Source: Mucilaginibacter hurinus
GTDB lineage: Bacteria > Bacteroidota > Bacteroidia > Sphingobacteriales > Sphingobacteriaceae
NCBI RefSeq assembly: GCF_003324525.1
Contig: NZ_QGDC01000004.1
Coordinates: 186,001 to 250,000 of the forward strand
DNA: 64,000 nt
Direction: 5' to 3'
The notes beneath the pieces are model-generated. The model did no database searches, was not told the origin of the DNA, and saw only the letters and a list, made by a program, of their open reading frames with translations. A program made the position numbers and the translations under genes. This document shows, one piece after another, positions 43,418 to 52,835 of the stretch. The stretch's first letter is position 1. Every line of letters begins with the position of its first letter.

Positions 43418-44563
43418 ATGATACCTTTAATTTCAAAGCTCCCGCAAACCGGCACTACTATTTTTACTACCATGTCGGCCTTAGCCAATGAAGTTGGCGC
43501 AATTAATCTCTCGCAGGGCTTTCCGGATTATGATTGTTCGCCGGAGTTGACCGAAATGGTTAACCGTGCGATGAATACATCATGCAACCAGTATGCACCT
43601 ATGGCAGGTGTGCTGGCATTACGCGAGCAATTATCCATAAAAACCGAAAAGTTATATGGTGCTTATTATAATCCTGATACAGAAATTACCATAACCGCCG
43701 GCGGAACGCAGGCTATATATACCGCTATAAGCACCGTAGTAAACCCCAATGATGAGGTGATTATTTTTGAGCCTGCTTTTGACAGTTATGCCCCTGCTAT
43801 AAAACTGATGGGGGGCGTAGTCAAGTCGCTGTCATTGGAACCACCTGAGTACCGCATTGACTGGGAAATGGTGAAACGGCTTATAACTGGCCGTACCAAA
43901 ATGATTATTTTAAACTCGCCGCATAATCCAACTGCAACCATTTTGCATAAGGAAGATATAGACCAACTATATAGCATTATTAAAAACCAGGATATATTTA
44001 TTTTAAGTGACGAGGTATATGAGCATTTGATATATGATGGTGCCGAACACCAAAGCATGGCGCGGTATCCTGATTTAAAGGAGCGCAGTTTTATTGTCGC
44101 GTCGTTAGGCAAGCCCTTCCATGCCACCGGGTGGAAAATAGGCTATTGCATGGCGCCCGAATATATGATGAAAGAATTCAGAAAGATTCACCAGTTCCTG
44201 GTGTTCAGTGTAAATACGCCAATGCAATATGGATGCGCTGAATATTTAAAAAATGAGGACCATTGTCTGGGGCTTCCAGATTTCTTTCAAAGCAAGCGCG
44301 ATTATTTCAGGCAGGGACTGGCGCAGACCCGGTTTAAGCCTTTGCCTTGTTACGGATCGTACTTTCAGTCAGTAACATACAATGACATTACTGATGAAAA
44401 AGATATCGACTTTGCCATTCGCCTTACGCGTGAGGCAGGCGTGGCTTCAATACCCGTTTCGGTGTTTTATACCAAAGGAACAGATAACAAGATTTTGCGA
44501 TTTTGTTTTGCTAAAGCACAAGAAACGCTGGACAAAGCCGTTGATAGATTGATTAAAGTGTAA
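43418..44563 (+). CDS. PLP aminotransferase, methionine/glutamine-transaminase type
   Basis: 381-residue class I/II aminotransferase of the YbdL/KAT group. The PLP-binding Lys is Lys232 in S-L-G-K-P-F-H-A-T-G-W-K, with N-S-P-H-N-P-T (about 166-172) and the N-terminal I-N-L-S-Q-G-F-P-D-Y. YbdL prefers methionine and the KAT group couples glutamine to 2-oxo acids. The next gene is an omega-amidase, the usual partner that hydrolyses the 2-oxoglutaramate left from glutamine. Together they can regenerate methionine from 4-methylthio-2-oxobutyrate. The enzyme is cytoplasmic. Confidence 0.9.
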   Translation: MIPLISKLPQTGTTIFTTMSALANEVGAINLSQGFPDYDCSPELTEMVNRAMNTSCNQYAPMAGVLALREQLSIKTEKLYGAYYNPDTEITITAGGTQAIYTAISTVVNPNDEVIIFEPAFDSYAPAIKLMGGVVKSLSLEPPEYRIDWEMVKRLITGRTKMIILNSPHNPTATILHKEDIDQLYSIIKNQDIFILSDEVYEHLIYDGAEHQSMARYPDLKERSFIVASLGKPFHATGWKIGYCMAPEYMMKEFRKIHQFLVFSVNTPMQYGCAEYLKNEDHCLGLPDFFQSKRDYFRQGLAQTRFKPLPCYGSYFQSVTYNDITDEKDIDFAIRLTREAGVASIPVSVFYTKGTDNKILRFCFAKAQETLDKAVDRLIKV

Positions 44564-44630
44564 CGACAACTAAATTTTATTCAGTTTCGTAAAAGTAATA
44601 GCAGCCGAACCCCTAAGCAATTTTTAAGTT

Positions 44631-45410
44631 ATGGATAATCTTAAAGTAACTGTTTTTCAGGCATACCTTTTTTGGGAAAACCCTGATAAGAACCTGAAAA
44701 ATATATCATTGCGATTATCTGCCATACGCGAGAAGACCGACCTGCTTATACTACCCGAAATGTTCAACACCGGCTTCACCATGAATGCCGAAGCGCTTGC
44801 CGAAACCATGGAGGGTAAAACGGTAACCTGGATGCACGAAACCGCAAAAAAATTCGACTGCGTGGTTACAGGCAGCCTGATTATAAAAGATAAAGACAGA
44901 TTTTACAACCGCCTGGTATGGATGCGTCCTGACGGCAGTTACGAATATTATGACAAGCGCCATCTGTTTGGCCTTAGCAAGGAAGACGACACTTACACTG
45001 CCGGGTCTGAAAAACTGGTAGTAGAACTAAATGGCTGGAATATTTGCCCTATTATTTGCTACGACCTCCGTTTTCCGGTATGGCTGCGTAACGTTGGCGG
45101 CGAATATGACCTGTTGATTGTGGTTGCGAACTGGCCTGAGCGCAGGGCGCTGCATTGGCGTACACTAATACCGGCACGTGCAGTAGAAAACCAGGCTTAT
45201 GTAATTGGTGTGAACCGGGTGGGACATGACGGGAATGAAATATATCATTCAGGCGACTCAACCTGTATTGACCCGAATGGCAACGTAGTGTATTATAAAC
45301 GCGACGAAGAGGATGTTTATACTTTTACTATAAATTTAAATGAGGTACAAAAGGCCCGTCGCGCCCTCCCCTTTTTAAAGGATGCCGATAGCTTTAATTT
45401 GAAAAAATGA
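44631..45410 (+). CDS. Omega-amidase, nitrilase family (YafV-like)
   Basis: 259-residue carbon-nitrogen hydrolase. The Glu-Lys-Cys triad is visible: Glu43 in L-L-I-L-P-E-M-F, Lys109 in Y-D-K-R-H-L-F, Cys143 in P-I-I-C-Y-D-L-R-F-P. Members of this group hydrolyse 2-oxoglutaramate and 2-oxosuccinamate to ammonia and the 2-oxo acid. It follows the aminotransferase by 67 bases and its stop overlaps the next ATG, so it is the middle gene of an operon. Confidence 0.92.
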   Translation: MDNLKVTVFQAYLFWENPDKNLKNISLRLSAIREKTDLLILPEMFNTGFTMNAEALAETMEGKTVTWMHETAKKFDCVVTGSLIIKDKDRFYNRLVWMRPDGSYEYYDKRHLFGLSKEDDTYTAGSEKLVVELNGWNICPIICYDLRFPVWLRNVGGEYDLLIVVANWPERRALHWRTLIPARAVENQAYVIGVNRVGHDGNEIYHSGDSTCIDPNGNVVYYKRDEEDVYTFTINLNEVQKARRALPFLKDADSFNLKK

Positions 45411-47236
45411 TAGCACGGTTACGCGTTATGCTATTTATAGCGACGTTATTTGTATTAGCTATCCCGGCATCAGCTCAAAAAAAGAAAGATAACACGTCTA
45501 TGGTAAACGTGTTTATTGGCACACAAGGCGAAGGCCTTGCATCGCCCGGCCCGGCGCTGCCCTACGGCATGGTACAGATAACCCCGATTACCCGGCTTTC
45601 AGCTCCCGCTTATCAATACACAGATACTGTTATTTACGGCTTTACGCATAACACGGTTACAACATCTGACAGCACAAAAAACAACAGCCTGTTATTTATG
45701 CCTACTACGGGCACGCCGGACTTATATGGTAAATCCAATTGGTCTGCTTATGCAAAAAAAGAAGAACAGGCATCGCCGGGTTATTACAAAACATTGCTTA
45801 CGAGGTATGGCATAGAAGTGAGCATTACCGCAACAATCAGGGCGGCGTTGCATAAATACGATTTCCCGAAAACAGATAAGGCCAATATTATTATCGACTT
45901 GCAGTATGGCACCACTGCGCAAAACGCCTGGCTGGAGATAGTCAATAAGCATGAGATTCGAGGCTGCCGAATGACAAACAACCGCCGCTTGTATTTTTAT
46001 GCCAGGTTCTCAAAACCTTTTAAATCATCCGGCATAACAACGGGGAATGCACCTGAACAAGAAAAACCCAGGATGGAAGGCAAAGCCGTTAAGATGTTTG
46101 TGCAGTTCGATAATCCCGGTGATGTTATGGTAAAAGTAGGTTTATCACGCGTAAGCGAAGCTGGGGCTTTAAAAAACCTGGAAACAGAAATACCCGGATA
46201 TAATTTTAAAGACATTCAGAAATTGGCAAAAACCGCTTGGATTGATGAACTAAGCAAAATACAGGTTGAAGGAGGCGGACCAACAAGGCAAACCCAAAAT
46301 GCAGCTGCATCTATGAGTGGCATAAATCCCAGCCGGCGCGGCAAAACACCTGCACCTGATTATGGCCTGCTAAGGCGTACTGCGTTCTATACCGCACTGT
46401 ATCATGCCAAATTAAGCCCATCCGTAGGCAGTGATATTGACGGACGATATGGTGATGATACAGGTAAAACAGCTGTCGCAAAAGATTTTATTTTTTATGA
46501 CGTGTCAGGCTTGCCCGGGTCAAGTAGGCATAATTACCAGTTGTTAACACTGCTGGATCATAAGCGAACGCTGGATATCATTAAAAGCTTCACGGCGTTA
46601 CCAGCTACAACAGCATTAAAAAATGACTTCAGTACATTGCTTGCTGATGCCTTTGCTAAAGGCATTATACACGGTCAAGTTATACAGTCTGATAAATACA
46701 CGGCGGCGAAACTTAAATATGTTCCGATGCGTTGGCACGAAACGCAACTGGATAGTTTGTTTAAAAATCCGCCCGGCGTAACCCAATACAGTTATTTACC
46801 TTTCATGTACGGCCTCACAAAGTCGCCCTACAAAGCACAAGTAGTGCTTAATAGGCTGTTAAATACCTTTACAAATGCCTCCAATGGGCTCCCTAGTGGT
46901 GATGCAGCGGGGGAGGTATCGGCATGGTATGTTTTAAATAGCATGGGTATATACAACTTATTGCCCGGTAACGGGCAATACGCCATAGGTCTTCCTCAAT
47001 TTGACCGGGCAACCATAACGTTACCGCTAGGCAAAAATTTTACTGTATTAAATGCCGGTGCCAGCATAACACTCGGTAATATATATTTACAGGGGATAAA
47101 TCTTAACAAAGAGCGCTACACCAGGTTGTACATCAATTACAACGATATGCTTAAAGGTGCCGAACTTGAAGTATTTACCGGCACCATGCCCAACCAGCTT
47201 TTTATGGAAGATGCGGAAAAGCCGTTGTTAGAATAA
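45407..47236 (+). CDS. GH92-like secreted protein, shortened and probably non-catalytic
   Basis: 609-residue secreted protein (signal peptide ends about A-S-A-Q) resembling GH92 alpha-mannosidases. N-terminal blocks V-F-I-G-T-Q-G-E-G, P-A-L-P-Y-G-M-V-Q-I and Y-G-F-T-H match the family's beta-sandwich. The mid blocks R-R-T-A-F-Y-T-A-L-Y-H and V-S-A-W-Y-V-L-N-S-M-G-I-Y belong to the (alpha/alpha)6 barrel. It is about 150 residues shorter than usual. The expected E-G-N-x-W-Q-Y region reads P-P-G-V-T-Q-Y-S-Y, losing the acid Glu, and the N-D-D-x-G region reads S-G-D-A-A-G. It is last in the aminotransferase/omega-amidase operon (ATGA overlap). Confidence 0.75.
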   Translation: MIARLRVMLFIATLFVLAIPASAQKKKDNTSMVNVFIGTQGEGLASPGPALPYGMVQITPITRLSAPAYQYTDTVIYGFTHNTVTTSDSTKNNSLLFMPTTGTPDLYGKSNWSAYAKKEEQASPGYYKTLLTRYGIEVSITATIRAALHKYDFPKTDKANIIIDLQYGTTAQNAWLEIVNKHEIRGCRMTNNRRLYFYARFSKPFKSSGITTGNAPEQEKPRMEGKAVKMFVQFDNPGDVMVKVGLSRVSEAGALKNLETEIPGYNFKDIQKLAKTAWIDELSKIQVEGGGPTRQTQNAAASMSGINPSRRGKTPAPDYGLLRRTAFYTALYHAKLSPSVGSDIDGRYGDDTGKTAVAKDFIFYDVSGLPGSSRHNYQLLTLLDHKRTLDIIKSFTALPATTALKNDFSTLLADAFAKGIIHGQVIQSDKYTAAKLKYVPMRWHETQLDSLFKNPPGVTQYSYLPFMYGLTKSPYKAQVVLNRLLNTFTNASNGLPSGDAAGEVSAWYVLNSMGIYNLLPGNGQYAIGLPQFDRATITLPLGKNFTVLNAGASITLGNIYLQGINLNKERYTRLYINYNDMLKGAELEVFTGTMPNQLFMEDAEKPLLE

Positions 47237-47246
47237 GGCCATAAAA

Positions 47247-47282
47247 CAAAAGAGCTGAAATCATCGGATAACAGCTCTTTTG
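47247..47282. terminator. Terminator between converging genes
   Basis: CAAAAGAGCTG (47247-47257) and CAGCTCTTTTG (47272-47282) are perfect 11-bp arms with A-rich and T-rich bases, usable from both sides. Confidence 0.8.
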
Positions 47283-47298
47283 CTTGGTTTAACCGGGA

Positions 47299-49308
47299 TT
47301 ATCGTGTTACACCCTCAGTTATATGTACCACGTAGGCGTCATGGGCATCAAGCCATGGGAAAGTTATATCAAAGCTATCTTTCATAGGCATTACCGCATC
47401 ATATACCGTTTCAAGACCATTAACCGGCGCACCGCCGTTCTCCCCTATTTTCTGCACCTGTACATGTATAAGTCTTGATGGCGGAAGATAGCCGGGGAAA
47501 GCCCTGCTCAGCTTAGCAAATTTTACCTTAACATCACCGGGCACCAGGGTAAGCTTGGCCCCAAGCAATATGTTAATAGATTTGTCGGCAGCGTTTTTGC
47601 CGGCGAAAAGATCGACATTCTTACCCGGGATAGTAGTAACAGTCTTACCGGTTACGTCACCGTAACCCTTGTATACCCACCATGATGCTTTGCGCTCAAA
47701 TGTTGGCGTTAAAATATCATTAAGGGTACCGGTAGACTGGTCGCTCCAGGCCGCGTGAATGGCTGCGTCAACCTGTGCCCTTTCCATTTGTGCAATTAAC
47801 CATGCATGTTTACCGGCGTATTGCTCAGGCACAAGGGTATATTCGTTAATATTGATTTTGATTTGGCTAAAGCCGTTTATTTTTTGCCACACGCGTATAT
47901 CCTCTACCTGCTTTATCACGTTAGAGGGGAAATGCCAGCTTATAACATCTGGTACAACGCCGTGGCGCTTTGCCCAATCTAAAAAGTTAATCACTGTATT
48001 GGCATTGTTTGATGATAAACTTGGCGCTACAATAACCGCCTTAGGAAGCATCTGACGTATGATTCTGTAAGCCCTAAAATATGCGTTTAGTATTTGGTCC
48101 TGCGGCCGTGGCCAAAAATAAGGGTGGTCGGCTTCGTTCCAAATGTCAAACTCAACATTGTCAGTTATACCTGCTTTTATCACCTCGTTCACCTCGTTCT
48201 TAACAAAGGTTTCCCATATCTTCCAGTCGCCGTTATCACCGGGCATAAACGGTGAGGTATAACCAAAATACCAGTTGTCTGATAGCACAAGTTGCTGCTT
48301 AATGCCCAGTTGCTTCATGCGTGCAGCCTGTGTACGCGTAGCCGGTGGCGTGGCCCGCACCATAAATATCTTCAATGGTAGCACAAGCGAATCATGCGGC
48401 GCAATCCCGTCTGTAGTGAAGCCGTGCAAAAAACCGCTGGCAACATGGTTAATGCTTCTGCCGGTGCCGGTAAAGTCAACAGTAACTGAGTCTGCTAATG
48501 AGGGCGGCTGTACCCCTTTTTCAGTAGCTAAAACGCTGCCCGCCCATGTAAGGCCAACCTTAATACCATCCACAGTTAGCGTTGGGCTGGTTGTAGTTAC
48601 ATTTTGTCGCAGCCTGAAACTCTCTAAGCTTGTTACGTCGGCGTTGATAGGCACATTAGTAAGCATAGGCGCAGGTTCGGCGCCTGAAAGATCAGGATTT
48701 ACCCATAACGAAGCGATGTCATTACCATCACCCTCAACAAACTCGTAAGCGGTTACAACCAGGTAAGTTTGGTTAAGGCTGTAAGTGTCGGGCAACCAGG
48801 TTGCTGTTCCTGACCCACCGTCTAAACCGATGTTGATACCCTCGCCCGCAGCGCGCACCATAATCCTGTTTTTGAACAAACTGCCGAAGAAATGAGCAAA
48901 ATAGTCGCCGGTGGCGGTAGCTGCGCTCACGTTAATGAGCATTGATGCATATACCCTAGTGCCTGCACCAGATCGTTCGCCAAAGTTTAAATTCAGGTCT
49001 TCATTGCTGGCATTCAATAATTCAACCTTATTACCAACTTCGCCGGGCAAATAACCTTCATAGCTGAGGTTGCCTGCAACTATTTGTGTTTGATCGGCGG
49101 TGCCACCTATTCGCGTCCAGCCGCCCGTGCCGTTTAGCTTGCCGGTAGTATAGTCAAATGGTTCAAATATAAGGTTATTAGGATCGGCCGCATGCACAGA
49201 TAGCTTACCGGTAGTTTTTCTGTCGGCAGACGAAAAGTTATCTTTTTTACATCGTGTTAGGCCGCATAATATAGCAGCCAACACTATTACACTGGTAAAT
49301 TTGTTCAT
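47299..49308 (-). CDS. Secreted clan GH-A glycoside hydrolase lipoprotein with N-terminal beta-sandwich
   Basis: 669-residue lipoprotein from ATG 49308; lipobox L-T-R-C gives Cys20. The frame extends to 49452, but the extra 48 residues precede the signal peptide and are rejected. Residues about 45-265 look like a jelly-roll/LamG-type carbohydrate-binding module. The C-terminal part is a clan-A barrel with putative acid/base Glu392 in D-I-W-N-E-A-D and nucleophile Glu489 in I-N-I-N-E-Y-T-L, followed by a beta domain. GH39-like beta-xylosidases or relatives are the nearest guess. Substrate unknown. Confidence 0.8.
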   Translation of the reverse strand: MNKFTSVIVLAAILCGLTRCKKDNFSSADRKTTGKLSVHAADPNNLIFEPFDYTTGKLNGTGGWTRIGGTADQTQIVAGNLSYEGYLPGEVGNKVELLNASNEDLNLNFGERSGAGTRVYASMLINVSAATATGDYFAHFFGSLFKNRIMVRAAGEGINIGLDGGSGTATWLPDTYSLNQTYLVVTAYEFVEGDGNDIASLWVNPDLSGAEPAPMLTNVPINADVTSLESFRLRQNVTTTSPTLTVDGIKVGLTWAGSVLATEKGVQPPSLADSVTVDFTGTGRSINHVASGFLHGFTTDGIAPHDSLVLPLKIFMVRATPPATRTQAARMKQLGIKQQLVLSDNWYFGYTSPFMPGDNGDWKIWETFVKNEVNEVIKAGITDNVEFDIWNEADHPYFWPRPQDQILNAYFRAYRIIRQMLPKAVIVAPSLSSNNANTVINFLDWAKRHGVVPDVISWHFPSNVIKQVEDIRVWQKINGFSQIKININEYTLVPEQYAGKHAWLIAQMERAQVDAAIHAAWSDQSTGTLNDILTPTFERKASWWVYKGYGDVTGKTVTTIPGKNVDLFAGKNAADKSINILLGAKLTLVPGDVKVKFAKLSRAFPGYLPPSRLIHVQVQKIGENGGAPVNGLETVYDAVMPMKDSFDITFPWLDAHDAYVVHITEGVTR

Positions 49309-49377
49309 ACAAAATAAAGCTGTTTTTAAGTTTATTGGTGGTTTATTTTTAACGCAGATAAATGTTGCAATAAAAAT

Positions 49378-49389
49378 TTGTATATACAA
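49378..49389. promoter_or_regulatory. Palindrome TTGTATATACAA upstream of glycosidase gene
   Basis: Perfect 12-bp palindrome about 70 bases upstream of ATG 49308, close to the spacing of the related palindrome at 23514 from its gene. GntR-family repressors often bind such TTGTATATACAA-like sites; here it is only a candidate. Confidence 0.3.
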
Positions 49390-49460
49390 GTTAACATTGA
49401 ATTTAAAAGCTAAAATTCCCATTGTATAAACTTGTAAACACCTGAAAAACAAAACCTCTA

Positions 49461-50348
49461 TCAGCTTTCATTCTGCAGCAGGCTGGCCATATTTTGCAGC
49501 TCTGCTTTCTCTTCGGCAGGCAAAACCGGGTATTTAAGATCAAGACTCTTAAGTGTATCTAATATTATTGCTGAAACCGCTATCCGCGAAAACCATTTTT
49601 TATCAGCAGGAATAACATACCAGGGACAATCATCAGTAGCCGTCTCTTTAATAGCTGTTTCATACGCATCCATGTAGTCATTCCAATGCTCACGTTCCTT
49701 TACATCACCTGAAGAGAATTTCCAGTTTTTTTCCGGCTCTTCTATCCGCTTTAAAAAGCGCTTCTTTTGTTCATTGCGCGATACATTGAGGAAGAACTTT
49801 ATCATCACTGTACCACTTGCATGTAAATGCTTCTCAAATGCGCGTATGCTTTCGTAACGATGGGCCCAAAACTTTTTATCAATCTTTTTCAGGCTGTCAA
49901 TACCGGGCAAATTTTCGTTAAGTATGTATTCAGTATGCACCCTGGCAACCAGTACATTTTCATAGTGCGAGCGGTTGTGTATGCCTATGCGTCCGCGCTC
50001 CGGCAAAGCCTTATAGTGCCTCCATAAAAAGTCGTGATCATACTCTTCGCTACTGGGCTGCTTAAAGCTAAAAACCTGGTAGCCTTGCGGGTCAAGGCCT
50101 GACATGGTACGTTTTATAGTGCTATCTTTGCCGGCAGCATCCATGGCCTGGAATATAACCAGCAGGGCGTATTTGTTGGTTGAGTACAACTTATCCTGCA
50201 ACAATGCAATCTGGCCGGTAATATCCTTTAAAACCGCGTCGGCATCTTCTTTACTAATATCCGCTGTGTATGCCGTATCATGGGCCTTAAGTGCAAATCC
50301 TTTACCACTGGTAACTTTCAGTTTATCAATTACACCTCTCATAAACAT
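49461..50348 (-). CDS. Polyphosphate kinase 2 family protein
   Basis: 295-residue P-loop kinase of the PPK2 family, which transfers phosphate between polyphosphate and nucleotides (ADP, GDP or AMP, depending on class). Walker A is A-M-D-A-A-G-K-D-S-T-I-K, the lid region has E-R-G-R-I-G-I-H-N-R-S-H-Y-E, and E-R-E-H-W-N-D-Y is the downstream conserved block. A single PPK2 domain fits classes I or III. Two ATGs six bases apart can start it. It is divergent from the penicillin-binding protein gene and far from ppk1-ppx. Confidence 0.92.
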   Translation of the reverse strand: MFMRGVIDKLKVTSGKGFALKAHDTAYTADISKEDADAVLKDITGQIALLQDKLYSTNKYALLVIFQAMDAAGKDSTIKRTMSGLDPQGYQVFSFKQPSSEEYDHDFLWRHYKALPERGRIGIHNRSHYENVLVARVHTEYILNENLPGIDSLKKIDKKFWAHRYESIRAFEKHLHASGTVMIKFFLNVSRNEQKKRFLKRIEEPEKNWKFSSGDVKEREHWNDYMDAYETAIKETATDDCPWYVIPADKKWFSRIAVSAIILDTLKSLDLKYPVLPAEEKAELQNMASLLQNES

Positions 50349-50448
50349 TGTTTAAAACAGCCATTAAAATTTAGCTGTTAAATTTGCGTTATAAATATTT
50401 GTAATGCCTGTTATCAATTAAAAGGCATAATTTTTTCATCTTTACCAC

Positions 50449-52782
50449 ATGTTCCGACGCATACATAACCAATTCCTGCGCTATTTTGTTATCCTCATAT
50501 ATTTTATAATTATCTTTTTTTGTGCGATAGAATTAAACTTCCTGTGGATATTCGGCTATTCGCCTGATATGCAGGATATTAAAAATCCCGTGCTATCAGT
50601 AGGCTCAGAAGTTTACACTGCTGACGGAAAACTCATAGGCCATTACTACCGCGAAAACCGTTCGCCTGTTGAATTTAATAAGATATCGCCACACCTTGTT
50701 AACGCGCTTATAGCAACAGAAGATGCGCGGTTTTATAACCATAATGGTGTCGACATTTTTTCCTTTTTCAGCAGCATGCTGTCAACCGCGCAGGGCGACA
50801 AGCGTGGGGGGAGTACTATTACCCAGCAATTGGCTAAAAACCTGTTTAATACCCGTAAACGCAAATCGCAGGGCATCGCAAAGAATATTCCGGTGTTGCG
50901 CACCGTGGTATACAAGTTTAAAGAGTGGCTCACAGCGTTTAAAATTGAGCACGTATACAGCAAGCAGCAAATACTAACATTATATTTTAATACAGTTCCG
51001 TTTGGCAACAACTCATTCGGCATTAAAACGGCTACGCTAAAGTTTTTCAACAAACAACCCAACCGCGTTAACGCTGCACAAGCCGCCACGCTGATAGGCA
51101 TGCTTAAGGCTACTTCAACGTACAACCCTGTACGCAACCCTCAAAAATCGTTTGAGCGGCGCAACATTGTGCTCGGCCAAATGAAAAAGTACAAGTATAT
51201 AAGTGATGCGCAATATTCGGCATATGCAAAACAACCGCTTAAACTAGATTTAAGTTATGTCGATCAGGATTCGCATGGCGACTCATACCTACGCCGGGCG
51301 GTTGAGAAGTGGCTTGACAAGTGGTGCGAAGAAAATGACTACGACCTATATGAAGATGGTTTAAAGATATACACTACCATCGATTCGAGGCTCCAGCAAT
51401 ATGCCGAGGAAGCTGTTACCGAAAAAATGAAGTCGCTGCAAAGGCGGTTTAACAATGTGTGGGGCAATCAAAACCCATGGCGGGACTCAAAGGGAGAGGA
51501 AATAAAGGATTTTATATTAAAAAATGAACAGCGCCTCCCGATATATAAACTACTCAGAAAAAAATATAACGGCGATAGTGTAAAAATACAGGAGTATTTT
51601 AATACGCCCAAGCGGATGAAGGTATTTACATGGAATGGCGAAAAGGACACGACCTTTTCCAGTGTGGACTCCATAAAATACTACGCCCGGCTGCTGAATA
51701 CCGGGATGATGACGCTTGAGCCATCGACAGGGAAAATAAAAGTGTGGGTTGGCGGTATTAACTACAAGTATTTTAACTATGACCACGTTAGGCAGGCCAA
51801 ACGGCAAGCCGGATCAACTTTTAAGCCTTTTGCCTACCTCACAGCGCTTGATAATGGCTTTACCCCCTGCGATAAGTTTACCGATAAGCCGGTAACTATC
51901 AGGTACAAGGATAAAGGTAAAGATGAAGAGTGGTCGCCTAAAAACGCCGACTTTAGCTTTTCATACCGGGATATGTCATTACGCTGGGCGATGGGTAAAT
52001 CGGTAAATTCCATTACAGCTCAGATAACCGAGCAGGTTGGCTGGGATAAGGTTGTTGAATACGCGCATAAGTGCGGTATTGAAAGCCACCTCGAATCGGT
52101 ACCGTCGGTTTCATTAGGATCAAATGATGTATCGGTTTACGAGATGGTTAGGGCATACAGTACCTTTTTAAACAAAGGAGAAAAGGTTGACCCGTTGCTG
52201 GTAACCAAAATAACCGATCACCGCGGAAATACGATTGCCGAGTTCAGCTTAAAAAAAGAGCGCGTGCTTAGCGAAGAGATAGCCTGGCTTATGCTATATA
52301 TGTTTAAAGGCGGTATGGAAGAACCCGGCGGCACATCACAGGCCTTATGGGAGTATGAGTTATGGAAAAAAAATAACCAGATAGGCGGCAAAACCGGCAC
52401 CTCATCAGATTATGTGGACGGTTGGTACATGGGTATCACGAAAGATCTTGTAACGGGGGTTTGGGTAGGTGCGGATGACCGCAGCGTGCATTTTAAAACC
52501 TCAGAAACAGGCGAAGGATCGCGCACTGCCCTACCTATATTCGGACGCTTTATGGAGAAGGTTTATGAAGACCCTAAATCCGGTTATACCTATGGCCCGT
52601 TCCCTAAGCCGGGTGTTAAAATCACAAAGCAATACATTTGTCCTTCGCCCCGTATAGTTATTGATACCGTAGTTGTTGACAGCTTGGATACAGGTATAGA
52701 TTCATTAAGTACCGACCCGATTATCAGCGTGCCCGAAAACCCCGAAGGTATTACGCCGCCCGCACCCGAGCCACAGCAGTAA
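50449..52782 (+). CDS. Class A penicillin-binding protein (PBP1A-type)
   Basis: 777-residue bifunctional peptidoglycan synthase anchored by one N-terminal transmembrane helix (about 12-36). The GT51 glycosyltransferase domain has catalytic Glu91 in I-A-T-E-D-A-R-F-Y and G-G-S-T-I-T-Q-Q-L-A-K-N-L. The transpeptidase domain has Ser456 and Lys459 in G-S-T-F-K-P-F, then S-V-N-S (SxN) and K-T-G-T. A Pro/Glu-rich tail ends the protein. It polymerises and cross-links peptidoglycan in the periplasm. Confidence 0.96.
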   Translation: MFRRIHNQFLRYFVILIYFIIIFFCAIELNFLWIFGYSPDMQDIKNPVLSVGSEVYTADGKLIGHYYRENRSPVEFNKISPHLVNALIATEDARFYNHNGVDIFSFFSSMLSTAQGDKRGGSTITQQLAKNLFNTRKRKSQGIAKNIPVLRTVVYKFKEWLTAFKIEHVYSKQQILTLYFNTVPFGNNSFGIKTATLKFFNKQPNRVNAAQAATLIGMLKATSTYNPVRNPQKSFERRNIVLGQMKKYKYISDAQYSAYAKQPLKLDLSYVDQDSHGDSYLRRAVEKWLDKWCEENDYDLYEDGLKIYTTIDSRLQQYAEEAVTEKMKSLQRRFNNVWGNQNPWRDSKGEEIKDFILKNEQRLPIYKLLRKKYNGDSVKIQEYFNTPKRMKVFTWNGEKDTTFSSVDSIKYYARLLNTGMMTLEPSTGKIKVWVGGINYKYFNYDHVRQAKRQAGSTFKPFAYLTALDNGFTPCDKFTDKPVTIRYKDKGKDEEWSPKNADFSFSYRDMSLRWAMGKSVNSITAQITEQVGWDKVVEYAHKCGIESHLESVPSVSLGSNDVSVYEMVRAYSTFLNKGEKVDPLLVTKITDHRGNTIAEFSLKKERVLSEEIAWLMLYMFKGGMEEPGGTSQALWEYELWKKNNQIGGKTGTSSDYVDGWYMGITKDLVTGVWVGADDRSVHFKTSETGEGSRTALPIFGRFMEKVYEDPKSGYTYGPFPKPGVKITKQYICPSPRIVIDTVVVDSLDTGIDSLSTDPIISVPENPEGITPPAPEPQQ

Positions 52783-52835
52783 GCTTTTCATTAACCAGCC
52801 ATTTGAGTAAATTGCATTGCTTTTGAATAGCCACT

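Noticed and set aside
49309..49452. 48-residue extension upstream of the glycosidase lipoprotein
   Set aside because: A complete lipoprotein signal starts at ATG 49308; an extension would bury it.
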